64,000 nt of DNA from Pseudomonas cerasi (GCF_900074915.1 NZ_LT222319.1:5325501-5389500); one strand, 5' to 3'. Shown: positions 35,227-43,567, counted from the first letter of the stretch. Program-made: numbers and translations. The notes: generated by a model not told the origin, from the letters alone.

Positions 35227-36074
35227 GACCGGGCTCCTTGATAGAGGGTACGCACGCTTTGCGGATCAATTTGCGGCTCAGTGTCCAGGCTGGCCAGTCG
35301 CTGCAGGAACAGTGGGTACTGACTGCTGCGATGCGTGTCGGGCACGCCCTGTTTGAGCCAGCCGCTGACCTGCTGGCGGACATCGGCGACATCATCGGCA
35401 GCAAAACCATCCACCAGAGCGCTGGCAAAACGTTGCTCGCCACCGGTCAGGCTCCAGATGAACGGACGGTCGCGGGAGTCGTATTCTTCGATGCCGGCTT
35501 CCTGCTCGATCACCTGCGGACCGTTCAGGCCCAGACGTGCTTCCTGAGTCACCAGCAGGTAACTGCACAGCCCTGCGGCGATGGACATCCCGCCAAAGCA
35601 GCCGACGCTGCCTGCCACCACACCGATCACCGGCTGGTACTGACGCAGATCGACTATCGCGGCATGAATCTCGGCAATCGCGGCCAGGCCCAGATTGGCT
35701 TCCTGCAAACGCACACCACCGGTTTCCAGCAGCACGATCGCGGCGGTGGGAATGCCGTTGCGGTTGTCTTCGGCAGCCAGTTCCAGCGCACCGGCCATTT
35801 TCGCGCCGCCGACTTCGCCCATGCTGCCGCCCTGAAACGAGCCTTCGATGGCGGCGATGACCACTGGCCGACCATCGACAGTGCCTTTGGCGACCACCAC
35901 GCCGTCATCCGCCTGAGGCACCACGCCCTGCATGGCCAGCCACGGCGACATGACCCGATCAAACGGCCCCAGCAGTTCGCGGAAGCTGCCTGCATCCAGC
36001 AAGGCGCGGGCGCGCTGTCGGGCACCCAATTCGATGAAACTGTGCTGATTCAGCAAACGTGCGCTATCAGTCAT
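35223..36074 (-). CDS. mdcD: Malonate decarboxylase beta subunit MdcD
   Basis: MdcD is the catalytic decarboxylase subunit (283 residues) related to the acetyl-CoA carboxylase beta chain. Crotonase-fold oxyanion glycines appear in IEGSFQGGSMGEVGGAKMAG and VAGSVGCFGGMSIAAGL. The start at 36074 (TDSARLLNQHSFIEL) overlaps mdcC by 8 bases, and a longer frame to 36140 lies inside mdcC and is rejected. It partners with MdcE. Confidence 0.94.
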   Translation of the reverse strand: MTDSARLLNQHSFIELGARQRARALLDAGSFRELLGPFDRVMSPWLAMQGVVPQADDGVVVAKGTVDGRPVVIAAIEGSFQGGSMGEVGGAKMAGALELAAEDNRNGIPTAAIVLLETGGVRLQEANLGLAAIAEIHAAIVDLRQYQPVIGVVAGSVGCFGGMSIAAGLCSYLLVTQEARLGLNGPQVIEQEAGIEEYDSRDRPFIWSLTGGEQRFASALVDGFAADDVADVRQQVSGWLKQGVPDTHRSSQYPLFLQRLASLDTEPQIDPQSVRTLYQGARS

Positions 36075-36366
36075 GACCGATCTCCTCGAAGCCTTGCTCC
36101 AGGCGCAAACGCACGACGCCGGGCGTCGCGCCGAAGTCATGAATATCGATGCTCAGCGCAGGCGGGGTCTGCCCCTCGAACATGCGCTCGAACAGGTGTT
36201 GCCAGCGCAGCGAGGCACCGTTGACCGACGTCACCACCTGAATCGACAAGGTGCCCGGTTTACCGGGTTCCAGCAGCACCTCCAGATCACCGGAGCCCAC
36301 CACACCCACCAGCGCACGGCCCTTGGGCGGCTGTCCGGCAGGAAATTCAAAAGACAGGGTTTCCAT
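36067..36366 (-). CDS. mdcC: Malonate decarboxylase acyl carrier protein MdcC
   Basis: MdcC is the 99-residue acyl carrier subunit. The prosthetic group 2'-(5''-phosphoribosyl)-3'-dephospho-CoA is attached to Ser25 in VVGSGDLEVLL, the same position as in characterised MdcC. The start at 36366 lies one base after the mdcB stop. A longer frame to 36486 runs antisense to mdcB sequence and is rejected. It carries the acetyl and malonyl thioesters among MdcA, MdcD-E and MdcH. Confidence 0.93.
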   Translation of the reverse strand: METLSFEFPAGQPPKGRALVGVVGSGDLEVLLEPGKPGTLSIQVVTSVNGASLRWQHLFERMFEGQTPPALSIDIHDFGATPGVVRLRLEQGFEEIGHD

Positions 36367-36367
36367 T

Positions 36368-37243
36368 TCAGGCACTCCTCGAAACAGGGCCGAGCGCAGG
36401 CTCAAGGCCATCGATGAACAGGCAGGCAGCCAGCAGATCCGCCGCGCCACCGGGCGAAGCATTGAGGGCCAGCAAGTGCTGATCAAGCTCGTTCAGTGCG
36501 CGGCGGCCCGCCAGACTGGCGCTGCCTCCGGCGTCGAGCACGCGCTGTGCCCCGTGCTGCATGGCATTCAGCCCTTCGATGCCGGCGCGATGCAGCACAC
36601 AGGTGTCGTCCAGCGTAGTCATGATCGCCAACAGCGCATCCAACCGAGCGTTCTGCTCGCCGCTGCCTGCCGCACGGCTGCGTTGCAGTTGTGGCAAGGC
36701 GAACAGCCTGACCGCCGGGAACCCTTGCTGCGCCTGCTCTCTGGCGCCCATGACGCCGTAACGACGAACTACCTGATCACCGTGGCTACTCTGCGTGAGC
36801 ACCTGGCGGTCGTTGATCTGGGCCAAAGCGGCAGCGCGCGCGCAGATGGCATCGGGCGCACAATCCCGAGCCTCCAGCGCGGCAGCGGTCACCAGCAGAC
36901 CCAGCGCCCAGATCGCGCCGCGATGCGTATTCACCCCGCTGGTGGTGCGCAGCATGGTGGCTTCGCCTTCACGGCCAAGCCTGCCCAGTGCCTCACGCAA
37001 TGGCCGGTCCACAACAGCGAACTGCGTGGCGGCGTCAGCCATCAACTTGAAAGTCGGCCACAATGACAGCGCCGAGGAATGCATCAGCCCCAGGTGCAAA
37101 TCGCTGTGCGCGCCGCTGCCACGCCGGTCCACCAGGGCCGGTTTGGGCGACAGGTCGGCTTCGTCGATCAAGGCGTCGACGGCCAGATCGGCCAGTCGTA
37201 CTGCCAGCGAGGCCGATTGCGGTGCCAATTGAAGTGCGCTCAT
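36368..37243 (-). CDS. mdcB: Triphosphoribosyl-dephospho-CoA synthase MdcB
   Basis: MdcB makes the ACP prosthetic-group precursor from ATP and dephospho-CoA (CitG-like, 291 residues). Family segments are LADLAVDALIDEADLSPKPA, LVDRRGSGAHSDL and NTHRGAIWALGLL. The start at 37243 (MSALQLAPQSASLAV) overlaps the mdcA stop by one base (TAATG). It works with MdcG. Confidence 0.92.
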   Translation of the reverse strand: MSALQLAPQSASLAVRLADLAVDALIDEADLSPKPALVDRRGSGAHSDLHLGLMHSSALSLWPTFKLMADAATQFAVVDRPLREALGRLGREGEATMLRTTSGVNTHRGAIWALGLLVTAAALEARDCAPDAICARAAALAQINDRQVLTQSSHGDQVVRRYGVMGAREQAQQGFPAVRLFALPQLQRSRAAGSGEQNARLDALLAIMTTLDDTCVLHRAGIEGLNAMQHGAQRVLDAGGSASLAGRRALNELDQHLLALNASPGGAADLLAACLFIDGLEPALGPVSRSA

Positions 37244-38919
37244 TACCAGCTCCTGAATTTGGCAGGCGGGTTGTAGAGGCCACCGGACCACTGAACCAGG
37301 TCGGCAATGCTCTTGGCGGCGAGCAGTTCACGACTGGCGTCGGTGCGGCGAATGCCGAGGTCTTCGGGCAGCGCGATCAGCCCTTCACGGCGCATGCGCG
37401 CGGTGTCCTTGGGGTTGTGGCGCAAACCGATCACAGTCACGCCCGCCACTGCCGCGATCATCGCCTGGCGTTCCTCAAGGCTGCGCGCCTTGTAGAGATA
37501 GGCGATGCCTTCTTCGGTCAGCAGGTGGGTCACGTCGTCGCCGTAGATCATGATCGGCGCCAGCGGCATGCCGCTTTTCTTCGCCACTTCAACCGCGTCC
37601 AGGGTTTCGACGAAGGTCGGTTTGCCGCCTTCCTGAAACGTTTCGACCATCTGCACTACCAACTTCTTGCCGCGCTCCAGGTAGGCAGCCGGGCCGTCAT
37701 CCTGCTGCTGACGCATATCGAGCCAGGCGGGCGTGGCGTGACGCCGGCCGCGTGGGTCATGGCCCATGTTCGGCGCGCCACCAAAGCCGGCCAGACGACC
37801 ACGGGTGACTGTCGAGGAATGCCCGTCGCCATCGACCTGCAGGGTTGCGCCGATGAACAGGTCCACGGCGTATTGCCCGGCCAGCTGGCAGAGCTGGCGG
37901 TTGGAACGCAGCGAGCCATCGCGTCCGGTGAAGAACACATCCGGGCGGGCAGCAATGTAGTTCTCCATGCCCAGCTCGGTGCCGAAACAATGCACGCTCT
38001 CGACCCAGCCGCTTTCGATGGCCGGGATCAATGTCGGGTGCGGATTGAGTGTCCAGTTGCGGCAGATCTTGCCCTTCAGGCCCAGCGACTCGCCGTAGGT
38101 CGGCAGAATCAGCTCAATGGCGGCGGTATTGAAACCGATGCCGTGGTTCAGCGACTGGACATTGTGTTTCTCGTAGATGCCACGAATCGCCATCATTGCC
38201 ATCAGCACATGCACCGGCTTGATGTGGCGCGGGTCGCGGGTGAACAGCGGCTCGATGTAGAACGGCTTGTCGGCGACCACCACAAAGTCGACCCACGAGG
38301 CCGGGATATCCACCCGTGGCAGCTCGCTGACGTCATCGACCAGCTGATTGACCTGGACGATAACGATGCCGTCGCTGAATGCCGCCGGTTCGATGAGTGC
38401 GGGGGTGTCTTCGGTACTGGGCCCGGTGTAGATGTTGCCGGCGCGGTCGGCCATGAAGCCTGCCGCCAGCACCACGTTGGGGATGAGGTCCACCACCAGC
38501 CGTGAATAGAGTTCGATGTAGGTGTGGATCGCGCCGATTTCCAGCAGGCCGTCTTCCAGCAACTGACTGATGCGCAGGCTTTGCGTACCGGCAAACGAGA
38601 AGTCCAGCTTGCGCGCGATGCCCTGTTCGAACAGGTCAAGGTGCTCGGCGCGGCCGACGCTCGGCATGATCATGTGCAGGTCATGCACCTTGCCCGGATC
38701 GACTTTGGCCAGCGCGCGGGAGAGAAAGTCCGCCTGCTTCTGATTGTTGCCTTCAAGCACCACGCGGTCGCCGGAAACCAGCAGGGCCTCCAGCGCGGCG
38801 ACGATATTGCCGGTCGGCAACACCACACCATCGGCCAACGCCCGCACTTGCTCCAGACGCCGCTGCTTCTCGCTGCGACGACGTGTCCAGCGTGCGTCGG
38901 GGGAAGTTGTTGTTGTCAT
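37243..38919 (-). CDS. mdcA: Malonate decarboxylase alpha subunit MdcA
   Basis: MdcA is the acetyl-S-ACP:malonate ACP transferase (558 residues, CoA-transferase fold) that exchanges acetate for malonate on MdcC. Signatures include DGVVLPTGNIVAALEALLVS, LVVDLIPNVVLAAGFMADRAG and the C-terminal FGGAPNMGHDPRGRRHATPAW. A GGAG site precedes the ATG at 38919. It is the first gene of mdcABCDEGH-madLM. Only 40 bases separate its start codon from a 155-base hairpin element, so the promoter must lie within or beyond that element. Confidence 0.95.
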   Translation of the reverse strand: MTTTTSPDARWTRRRSEKQRRLEQVRALADGVVLPTGNIVAALEALLVSGDRVVLEGNNQKQADFLSRALAKVDPGKVHDLHMIMPSVGRAEHLDLFEQGIARKLDFSFAGTQSLRISQLLEDGLLEIGAIHTYIELYSRLVVDLIPNVVLAAGFMADRAGNIYTGPSTEDTPALIEPAAFSDGIVIVQVNQLVDDVSELPRVDIPASWVDFVVVADKPFYIEPLFTRDPRHIKPVHVLMAMMAIRGIYEKHNVQSLNHGIGFNTAAIELILPTYGESLGLKGKICRNWTLNPHPTLIPAIESGWVESVHCFGTELGMENYIAARPDVFFTGRDGSLRSNRQLCQLAGQYAVDLFIGATLQVDGDGHSSTVTRGRLAGFGGAPNMGHDPRGRRHATPAWLDMRQQQDDGPAAYLERGKKLVVQMVETFQEGGKPTFVETLDAVEVAKKSGMPLAPIMIYGDDVTHLLTEEGIAYLYKARSLEERQAMIAAVAGVTVIGLRHNPKDTARMRREGLIALPEDLGIRRTDASRELLAAKSIADLVQWSGGLYNPPAKFRSW

Positions 38920-38959
38920 GATCGCTCCACGATTTTGCTGTCGTCGGCCACCTTAGGAG

Positions 38960-39114
38960 CCAGGGTGTGTAAAAACGTCACGAGCGAAGGCAAGACAAGG
39001 CAAAAACAGGCGAAAACGGCCGGGGTCGCGACCGACTCTAGGTGTTCTAAATGAGCATTTTTCGCCTGTTTTTAACGCAGTATTGCCAAGCGCAGTAGTT
39101 TTTACACAGCCTGG
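38960..39114. mobile_element. MITE-like inverted-repeat element upstream of mdcA
   Basis: This is a 155-base element with near-perfect 17-base terminal inverted repeats: CCAGGGTGTGTAAAAAC (38960-38976) and GTTTTTACACAGCCTGG (39098-39114), one mismatch. Inside is a second inverted pair, AAAAACAGGCGAAAA and TTTTCGCCTGTTTTT, so the whole folds as a long imperfect hairpin. It has no coding capacity. It looks like a non-autonomous mobile element or a transposon-derived repeat. Confidence 0.65.
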
Positions 39115-39173
39115 AGCGATAGCGGTCGGGCATCAATCAAGCAGCGCGTCGAATCATTACGGCTGGAGTAACG

Positions 39174-39242
39174 ATGGGGAAACGGACGTTTCGCCGGGTG
39201 CGTCGTCGCGCATGCAACATGCTCGAAACGCCCGGCTGGTAA
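39174..39242 (+). CDS. Possible 22-residue Arg-rich small ORF
   Basis: The frame MGKRTFRRVRRRACNMLETPGW starts 6 bases after GGAG in the gap between the hairpin element and the PAAR gene. It is short, very basic and unmatched to any family I know. It could be a degraded gene start or chance. Nothing else is recognised in 39115-39338. Confidence 0.2.
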   Translation: MGKRTFRRVRRRACNMLETPGW

Positions 39243-39338
39243 TTGCGTAGGACCGGTCTTTAAAGGGCCCGGGGTGCTATCGGAATCCGTGTTTGCGCCT
39301 AGCCTTGAGGTTTTCCGTAACCCAGAGGCAGTAGCGCG

Positions 39339-39743
39339 ATGTCATTTATAGTCAGGGAAGGCGATCTCACTACCACCGGCGGCTTCGTGCTGGCCGCATC
39401 GGCAAGCGAAGTCATCGAACTGCGTCGTGTGGCGCGCATGGGCGACCCGGTGTGGTGCCCGGCCTGCAGGCAGATTGGCTTCATCGCCCAGGGAAACCCC
39501 ACCTACATCGACGAACTTGTGGCGGTCGCTACTCAGGGTCATGAGGTGCAGTGTGGCTGCGCACCCGGCAGCAACACGCTGACCACCTCGCAGGAGCACG
39601 TCCGGGCCGACATGGACGCGACCGTCGCCATCCCCGAAGAACTGGCCTCGACAGCGCGACTCTATGCCGAACATCTGGCGCGCTCATTGAGAGACGGCAG
39701 CTATACGCCCGAAGTACTCAAGCCTCTTTCGCAGCCATGTTGA
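39339..39743 (+). CDS. PAAR domain protein (T6SS spike-tip type)
   Basis: This 134-residue protein is almost entirely a PAAR domain (1-85), the sharp cone that caps VgrG on type VI secretion needles. Recurrent motifs are GDLTTTGG, VARMGDPVWCPACRQIG and VATQGHEVQCGCAPGSNTL, with Cys residues that bind zinc in the family. The remaining 45 residues form a short helical extension with no recognised toxin domain. No vgrG, effector or T6SS gene is adjacent, so it is an orphan. AGAGG lies 9 bases before the start. Confidence 0.85.
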   Translation: MSFIVREGDLTTTGGFVLAASASEVIELRRVARMGDPVWCPACRQIGFIAQGNPTYIDELVAVATQGHEVQCGCAPGSNTLTTSQEHVRADMDATVAIPEELASTARLYAEHLARSLRDGSYTPEVLKPLSQPC

Positions 39744-39764
39744 GTTGCGAATCTCGTGCCCATG

Positions 39765-39880
39765 CTCCGTAGTCAGCATGCACATGCTTTGTGGGAGTGA
39801 GCTTGCTCACGAATGCGCTGGTTTAAACGCCCTGCTTTCGGGGTCTGTACCGGCCCCTTCGCGAGCAAGCCCGCTCCCAC
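39765..39880. repeat. Inverted REP pair (BIME-like)
   Basis: GTGGGAGTGAGCTTGCTCAC (39791) and CTTCGCGAGCAAGCCCGCTC (39857), extended by CCAC, are opposite-facing REP copies 46 bases apart. A short palindrome CATGCTCCGTAGTCAGCATG precedes them at 39768. They fill the gap between the convergent PAAR and ParA genes. Confidence 0.7.
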
Positions 39881-39929
39881 ATGACTTGCGTTTCAACTAT
39901 AGCGCCAAGGCTCCGTATAGGTATGCCCA

Positions 39930-40709
39930 TCACGGATGGGCGTTGGTCTCGAGCAAGTGATGCAGTTCCATGAACTGCTGCGTCAGTTTGTGCCGTGGGT
40001 CGAGGTGGATCAGCGGCAGGTTGGCCTGATGCGACTCGCGCATTTTTACCGAGGCGTTGAGATAGACCGGCAGCACCGGCAGGCCTTCGGCAATCAGTTC
40101 GTCGAGCATCTGCTGCGGCAGGCTGGCTCTGGGCTGGAACTGGTTGACGATGATGCCTTCAACCTGAAGATCTTCGTTGTGGTCCTCTTTCAACTCCTCG
40201 ATCTCGCGCATCAGCCCATACAGCGCCTGTCGCGAGAAGCTATCGCAGTCGAAAGGGATCAGCACCCGATCAGAGGCGATCAACGCCGAAACCGCATAAA
40301 AATTCAGGGCTGGCGGCGTATCCAGATAGATACGCTCGTAATCTTCACTCAACTCGTCGAGCAATTTACGCAGCTTGTTGATCTTGTGCTTGGCCTCAAG
40401 CTTGGGCTGCAGGTCAGCAAGCTCTGCAGTCGCCGTGATCACGTGCAGGTTGTCGAACGGTGTTTCGTAGATATCGACATGGTTCTTTTTGGCGACCGGT
40501 GAGCCGGACAGCGTGTTCTTGAAGAACTCGGCAATCCCCATCGGAATGTCCTGACCGGTCAGGCCGGTGAGGTACTGAGTCGAGTTGGCCTGGGCATCGA
40601 GATCGATCAATAACGTCCGATAGCCTTCGTGAGCGCTGACTGCAGCCAGATTGCAGGCGATGCTCGATTTGCCGACACCGCCCTTCTGATTGAATACCAC
40701 GCGACGCAT
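39930..40709 (-). CDS. Orphan ParA/MinD-type ATPase
   Basis: This 259-residue P-loop ATPase belongs to the ParA/Soj superfamily. The deviant Walker A is NQKGGVGKSS (about 7-16). A' and Walker B segments are LLIDLDAQANSTQYLTG and YLDTPPALNFYAVSALI. No parB, parS or chemotaxis gene is adjacent, so it is unlikely to be the chromosome ParA, and its cargo is unknown. AAGGAA lies before the ATG at 40709. It is divergent from the polyene-type cluster across a 308-base gap. Confidence 0.85.
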   Translation of the reverse strand: MRRVVFNQKGGVGKSSIACNLAAVSAHEGYRTLLIDLDAQANSTQYLTGLTGQDIPMGIAEFFKNTLSGSPVAKKNHVDIYETPFDNLHVITATAELADLQPKLEAKHKINKLRKLLDELSEDYERIYLDTPPALNFYAVSALIASDRVLIPFDCDSFSRQALYGLMREIEELKEDHNEDLQVEGIIVNQFQPRASLPQQMLDELIAEGLPVLPVYLNASVKMRESHQANLPLIHLDPRHKLTQQFMELHHLLETNAHP

Positions 40710-41017
40710 GCTTTGGATTCCTTGAAAGATGAAGAAACAGCAGGAGTGGCCGATAACGACCGTAAGAGGAAATCGAGTCTAGACAGTGCATGTGACAACG
40801 GTGAGCTTAACGCAAAACAGTTGCCGGCCGGTTGTCATACAGAAAAACGACTTCAACCTTAAAATACACGCCTGTAAACGGTTTTTATGTAACAAATTTG
40901 CTAGTAATGAGCCCCATCAGGATAATGCGCGCACTCGGTCAATTACCGCACCCAGGCTGATATCGACCTGATATCGATGTAGCGAGAAACAAGCCCGCAG
41001 GGGCGGGAAGAGAAGCC
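40710..41017. promoter_or_regulatory. Divergent control region, parA-like gene / polyene cluster
   Basis: The region is AT-rich around 40860-40915 (TTTTTATGTAACAAATTTGCTAG), the likely promoter area. Two direct copies of CTGATATCGA lie at 40957-40966 and 40968-40977, 11 bases apart, so on one DNA face just upstream of the cluster's first gene. That suggests a regulator site. No gene is seen here. Confidence 0.4.
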
Positions 41018-41737
41018 TTGATCACCTTCAACATTGCACGATGGCAAGCCTGGGCGCCGGGCCTGGCGAGCGCGGAAGACTGGCAGCGATGGAGCCTCGA
41101 TCCGACGCTGCTGGAAACCAGTGATGCAGCGCCAGACGTGTCTTTTCTTCCTGCGATGCAACGCCGCCGCCTGGGCCGCATGGCGAGAATGGCGTTTGCC
41201 GTCGGCTGGCCATTGACTGAAGGGCTGGAGCGCGTCCCGCTGGTGTTTGTCTCGCGCCACGGAGAAACGCCAAGGACCTTTGAAATCCTGCGTGATCTGG
41301 CCGCCAACGAGCCACTTTCACCGACCCAGTTCAGCCTTTCAGTGCATAACGCCATCATTGGTCTGTGGTCGATCATGCGCGGTGAAACAAGTGAGATGAC
41401 AGCCCTGGCCGCCACAGGCGACGGGCTGGAGTATGGAGCATTCGAGGCCGCAGCGTTGCTGGCCGAGGGAGCAGAAGCAGTATTGCTTGTGGTGACTGAA
41501 GAACAGCCGCCGCAAGCCTATGCCCAATGGATTGATGACGTGCCCTTTCCCTACGCGGTCGGCTTGCTGCTGACGCCGGGGAATGAGTGGCAACTGTCTC
41601 TGAACACCGATACGCAAGGCACCAAGCGCACTCAGTGGCCCCATGCCCTGAACCTGCTGCGGGCCTTGCACACTGATCAATCCGTCTGCCTGCACCCTTG
41701 GAATAACCGGTTATGGAACTGGCAACGCAGTCACTGA
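41018..41737 (+). CDS. Beta-ketoacyl synthase chain-length-factor-like protein (ApeC-like)
   Basis: This 239-residue protein resembles the Ketoacyl-synt_2 family, short ketosynthase-like proteins that in aryl-polyene clusters pair with a true ketosynthase as chain-length factor. Supporting segments are the N-terminal RWQAWAPGLASAEDW, PAMQRRRLGRMARMA, and SLSVHNAIIGLWSI, where the position of the active-site Cys of genuine ketosynthases is not Cys. The start is a TTG at 41018 after GGGAAGAG, since no ATG precedes the conserved N-terminus. It opens a closely packed run of genes and overlaps the next gene by 25 bases. Its expected ketosynthase partner is absent from the window. Confidence 0.75.
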   Translation: MITFNIARWQAWAPGLASAEDWQRWSLDPTLLETSDAAPDVSFLPAMQRRRLGRMARMAFAVGWPLTEGLERVPLVFVSRHGETPRTFEILRDLAANEPLSPTQFSLSVHNAIIGLWSIMRGETSEMTALAATGDGLEYGAFEAAALLAEGAEAVLLVVTEEQPPQAYAQWIDDVPFPYAVGLLLTPGNEWQLSLNTDTQGTKRTQWPHALNLLRALHTDQSVCLHPWNNRLWNWQRSH

Positions 41738-42525
41738 AAAAAGGTCGGGACGCCTATTACTGGCGTCTGCTGGCAACAGGCATCAGCTTTGCCCTGTTCG
41801 GGTTGAGCGGTTTATGCCTGCGGTTGTTCGTTTTTCCAGTATTGAGTTGCCTGCCTGGCAGTGTGGCCAGCCATCAGCGCCGCGCGCGGCGGACCATCAG
41901 CCGCCTGTTCTGGCTGTTCATCCGCATCATGGCGCGCATGCGGGTGCTGACCTATGACGTGCAAGGCGCCGAAAAGCTTGGTCGCCCAGGGCAGATGATC
42001 ATCGCCAACCACCCGTCACTGATCGATGTCGTGTTTCTGATCGGGCTGGTGCGTGACGCCAACTGCGTGGTCAAACGCAGCCTGTGGGAGAACCCGTTCA
42101 CCCGCGGCCCTGTGCGCTCCACCGGTTACATCAGCAACGACGGCAGCATGGACATGCTCGACGCCGCCGTAGAGCGCCTGCAAAGCGGCCAGACACTGAT
42201 CATTTTTCCGGAAGGCACGCGCACCCAGCCAGGCCAGCCGCCGGTCTTTCACCGCGGCGCGGCCGCCATTGCGCTGCGTGGCGCAAGCGTCATCACCCCG
42301 GTGACGATCAAGGTCCAGCCGACCACCCTGACCAAGGCCGAGCCCTGGTATCGCATTCCGCAACGCCGCGTGCACTTCACTTTGCGCGTCGGTGCCGATA
42401 TAGAACCAACCGCCTTCAGTGCGCTAGGCCCACCGCCCCTGGCGTCCCGCAAGCTCAACGATTACCTGCATGACTATTTCACCAAGGAGCTCGCCTCAGA
42501 TGAGCGATCTGCACCAGGACATTAA
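41713..42525 (+). CDS. Lysophospholipid acyltransferase family protein (ApeD-like)
   Basis: This 270-residue membrane acyltransferase of the PlsC superfamily has an N-terminal hydrophobic helix (about 20-50), the catalytic HX4D motif in IIANHPSLID and the acceptor motif FPEGTRTQPG. In aryl-polyene clusters such proteins are thought to transfer the polyene or a fatty acid to a lipid carrier. It overlaps both neighbours, placing it in the same operon. Confidence 0.85.
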   Translation: MELATQSLKKGRDAYYWRLLATGISFALFGLSGLCLRLFVFPVLSCLPGSVASHQRRARRTISRLFWLFIRIMARMRVLTYDVQGAEKLGRPGQMIIANHPSLIDVVFLIGLVRDANCVVKRSLWENPFTRGPVRSTGYISNDGSMDMLDAAVERLQSGQTLIIFPEGTRTQPGQPPVFHRGAAAIALRGASVITPVTIKVQPTTLTKAEPWYRIPQRRVHFTLRVGADIEPTAFSALGPPPLASRKLNDYLHDYFTKELASDERSAPGH

Positions 42526-42760
42526 ATTGTTGATCATCGATGCCCTGGGCCTCGAAGACATCACCCCGGAAGATATCGGCAACGATATGACGCTGTTTGG
42601 CGAAGGACTGGGACTGGACTCGGTGGATGCGCTCGAATTGGGCCTGGCCATCCAGAAGCGTTATGGCATCAGGATCGATGCCGATGCAAAGGACACCCGT
42701 AACCATTTCGCCAGCGTCGACAGCCTTGCGGCCTTCGTCAGCGCCAGACAACCGGCCTGA
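42500..42760 (+). CDS. Acyl carrier protein (ApeE-like)
   Basis: This 86-residue acyl carrier protein carries its phosphopantetheine on Ser41 in GLGLDSVDALEL. The ATG at 42500 follows AAGGAG inside the preceding gene, overlapping its end by 26 bases. It is the first of two tandem carrier proteins. In aryl-polyene pathways two distinct ACPs carry starter and growing chain. Confidence 0.9.
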   Translation: MSDLHQDIKLLIIDALGLEDITPEDIGNDMTLFGEGLGLDSVDALELGLAIQKRYGIRIDADAKDTRNHFASVDSLAAFVSARQPA

Positions 42761-42769
42761 GAATTGAAC

Positions 42770-43024
42770 ATGCAAACCCGTGAAGACATCTTCGAAATCC
42801 TGCGCACCGCAATGGTGGAACTGTTCGAACTGGAGCCTGAGCGAGTCACGCTTGAAGCCAACCTGTATCAGGACCTGGAAATCGACAGCATCGATGCCGT
42901 GGACCTGATTGATCACATCAAACGCAAGACCGGCAAAAAGATTGCGGCTGAAGAGTTCAAGTCGGTGAGGACCGTGAATGACGTGGTAGAGGCCGTCTAC
43001 AAACTGGTCAACACCGCCGAATGA
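42770..43024 (+). CDS. Acyl carrier protein (ApeF-like)
   Basis: This second carrier protein (84 residues) carries phosphopantetheine on Ser40 in LEIDSIDAVDLI. It starts 9 bases after the first ACP gene at the ATG at 42770, and an in-frame TTG two codons earlier is possible. It overlaps the next gene by 4 bases (ATGA). Confidence 0.9.
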   Translation: MQTREDIFEILRTAMVELFELEPERVTLEANLYQDLEIDSIDAVDLIDHIKRKTGKKIAAEEFKSVRTVNDVVEAVYKLVNTAE

Positions 43025-43566
43025 AGCGGCTGATTGGCCTGATTCTGGTGCTGGCCGGCGTGCTCTATCCATTCGCCGTCTATTGGGGGACCGAGCATTT
43101 CGCCCCTTGGCAGTTCGCGCTGCTGCTGGGCAGCCTGTGGCTGGCGCGCGCCCTGACCGGAGAGCGCAGGCAAGGCAGCCTGGCGATGGCGATTGTAGCG
43201 CTGGTCTTTTGCGCGGTGCTCGGCGCCCTCGACAGTCACATGATGCTGCGCTGGTACCCGGTACTGGTCAGCACCTTTATGCTCGGCCTGTTCGGCTCAA
43301 GCCTGGTCTACGGCCCGCCGATCGTGGAAAAGATGGCGCGCCTGAACCGTCCCGATCTGCCTGAGGCGGGTATCCGCTATACACGTAAAGTCACGCAGAT
43401 TTGGTGCCTGTTCTTTCTCGTCAACGGCCTCACGTCAGCCATCCTGACACTGTGGGCACCGTTGTCATGGTGGACGCTGTACACCGGCCTGATTTCCTAC
43501 GGCCTGATGGGCGTGTTATTCGCTGTTGAATGGATCGTCCGCCCACCCTCAGCGGGCGGCAAATGA
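43021..43566 (+). CDS. COG4648-type membrane protein (ApeG-like)
   Basis: This 181-residue integral membrane protein has about five hydrophobic helices and carries SSLVYGPPIVEKMARL and TRKVTQIWCLFFLVNG. These are typical of a predicted membrane protein found in aryl-polyene and related pigment clusters. Function unknown, perhaps assembly of the membrane-bound synthase. Coupled by ATGA to the upstream ACP gene. Confidence 0.75.
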   Translation: MKRLIGLILVLAGVLYPFAVYWGTEHFAPWQFALLLGSLWLARALTGERRQGSLAMAIVALVFCAVLGALDSHMMLRWYPVLVSTFMLGLFGSSLVYGPPIVEKMARLNRPDLPEAGIRYTRKVTQIWCLFFLVNGLTSAILTLWAPLSWWTLYTGLISYGLMGVLFAVEWIVRPPSAGGK

Positions 43567-43567
43567 A

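Noticed and set aside
37063..38505. 480-codon open frame antisense to mdcA/mdcB
   Set aside because: It is a shadow of conserved MdcA and MdcB coding sequence.
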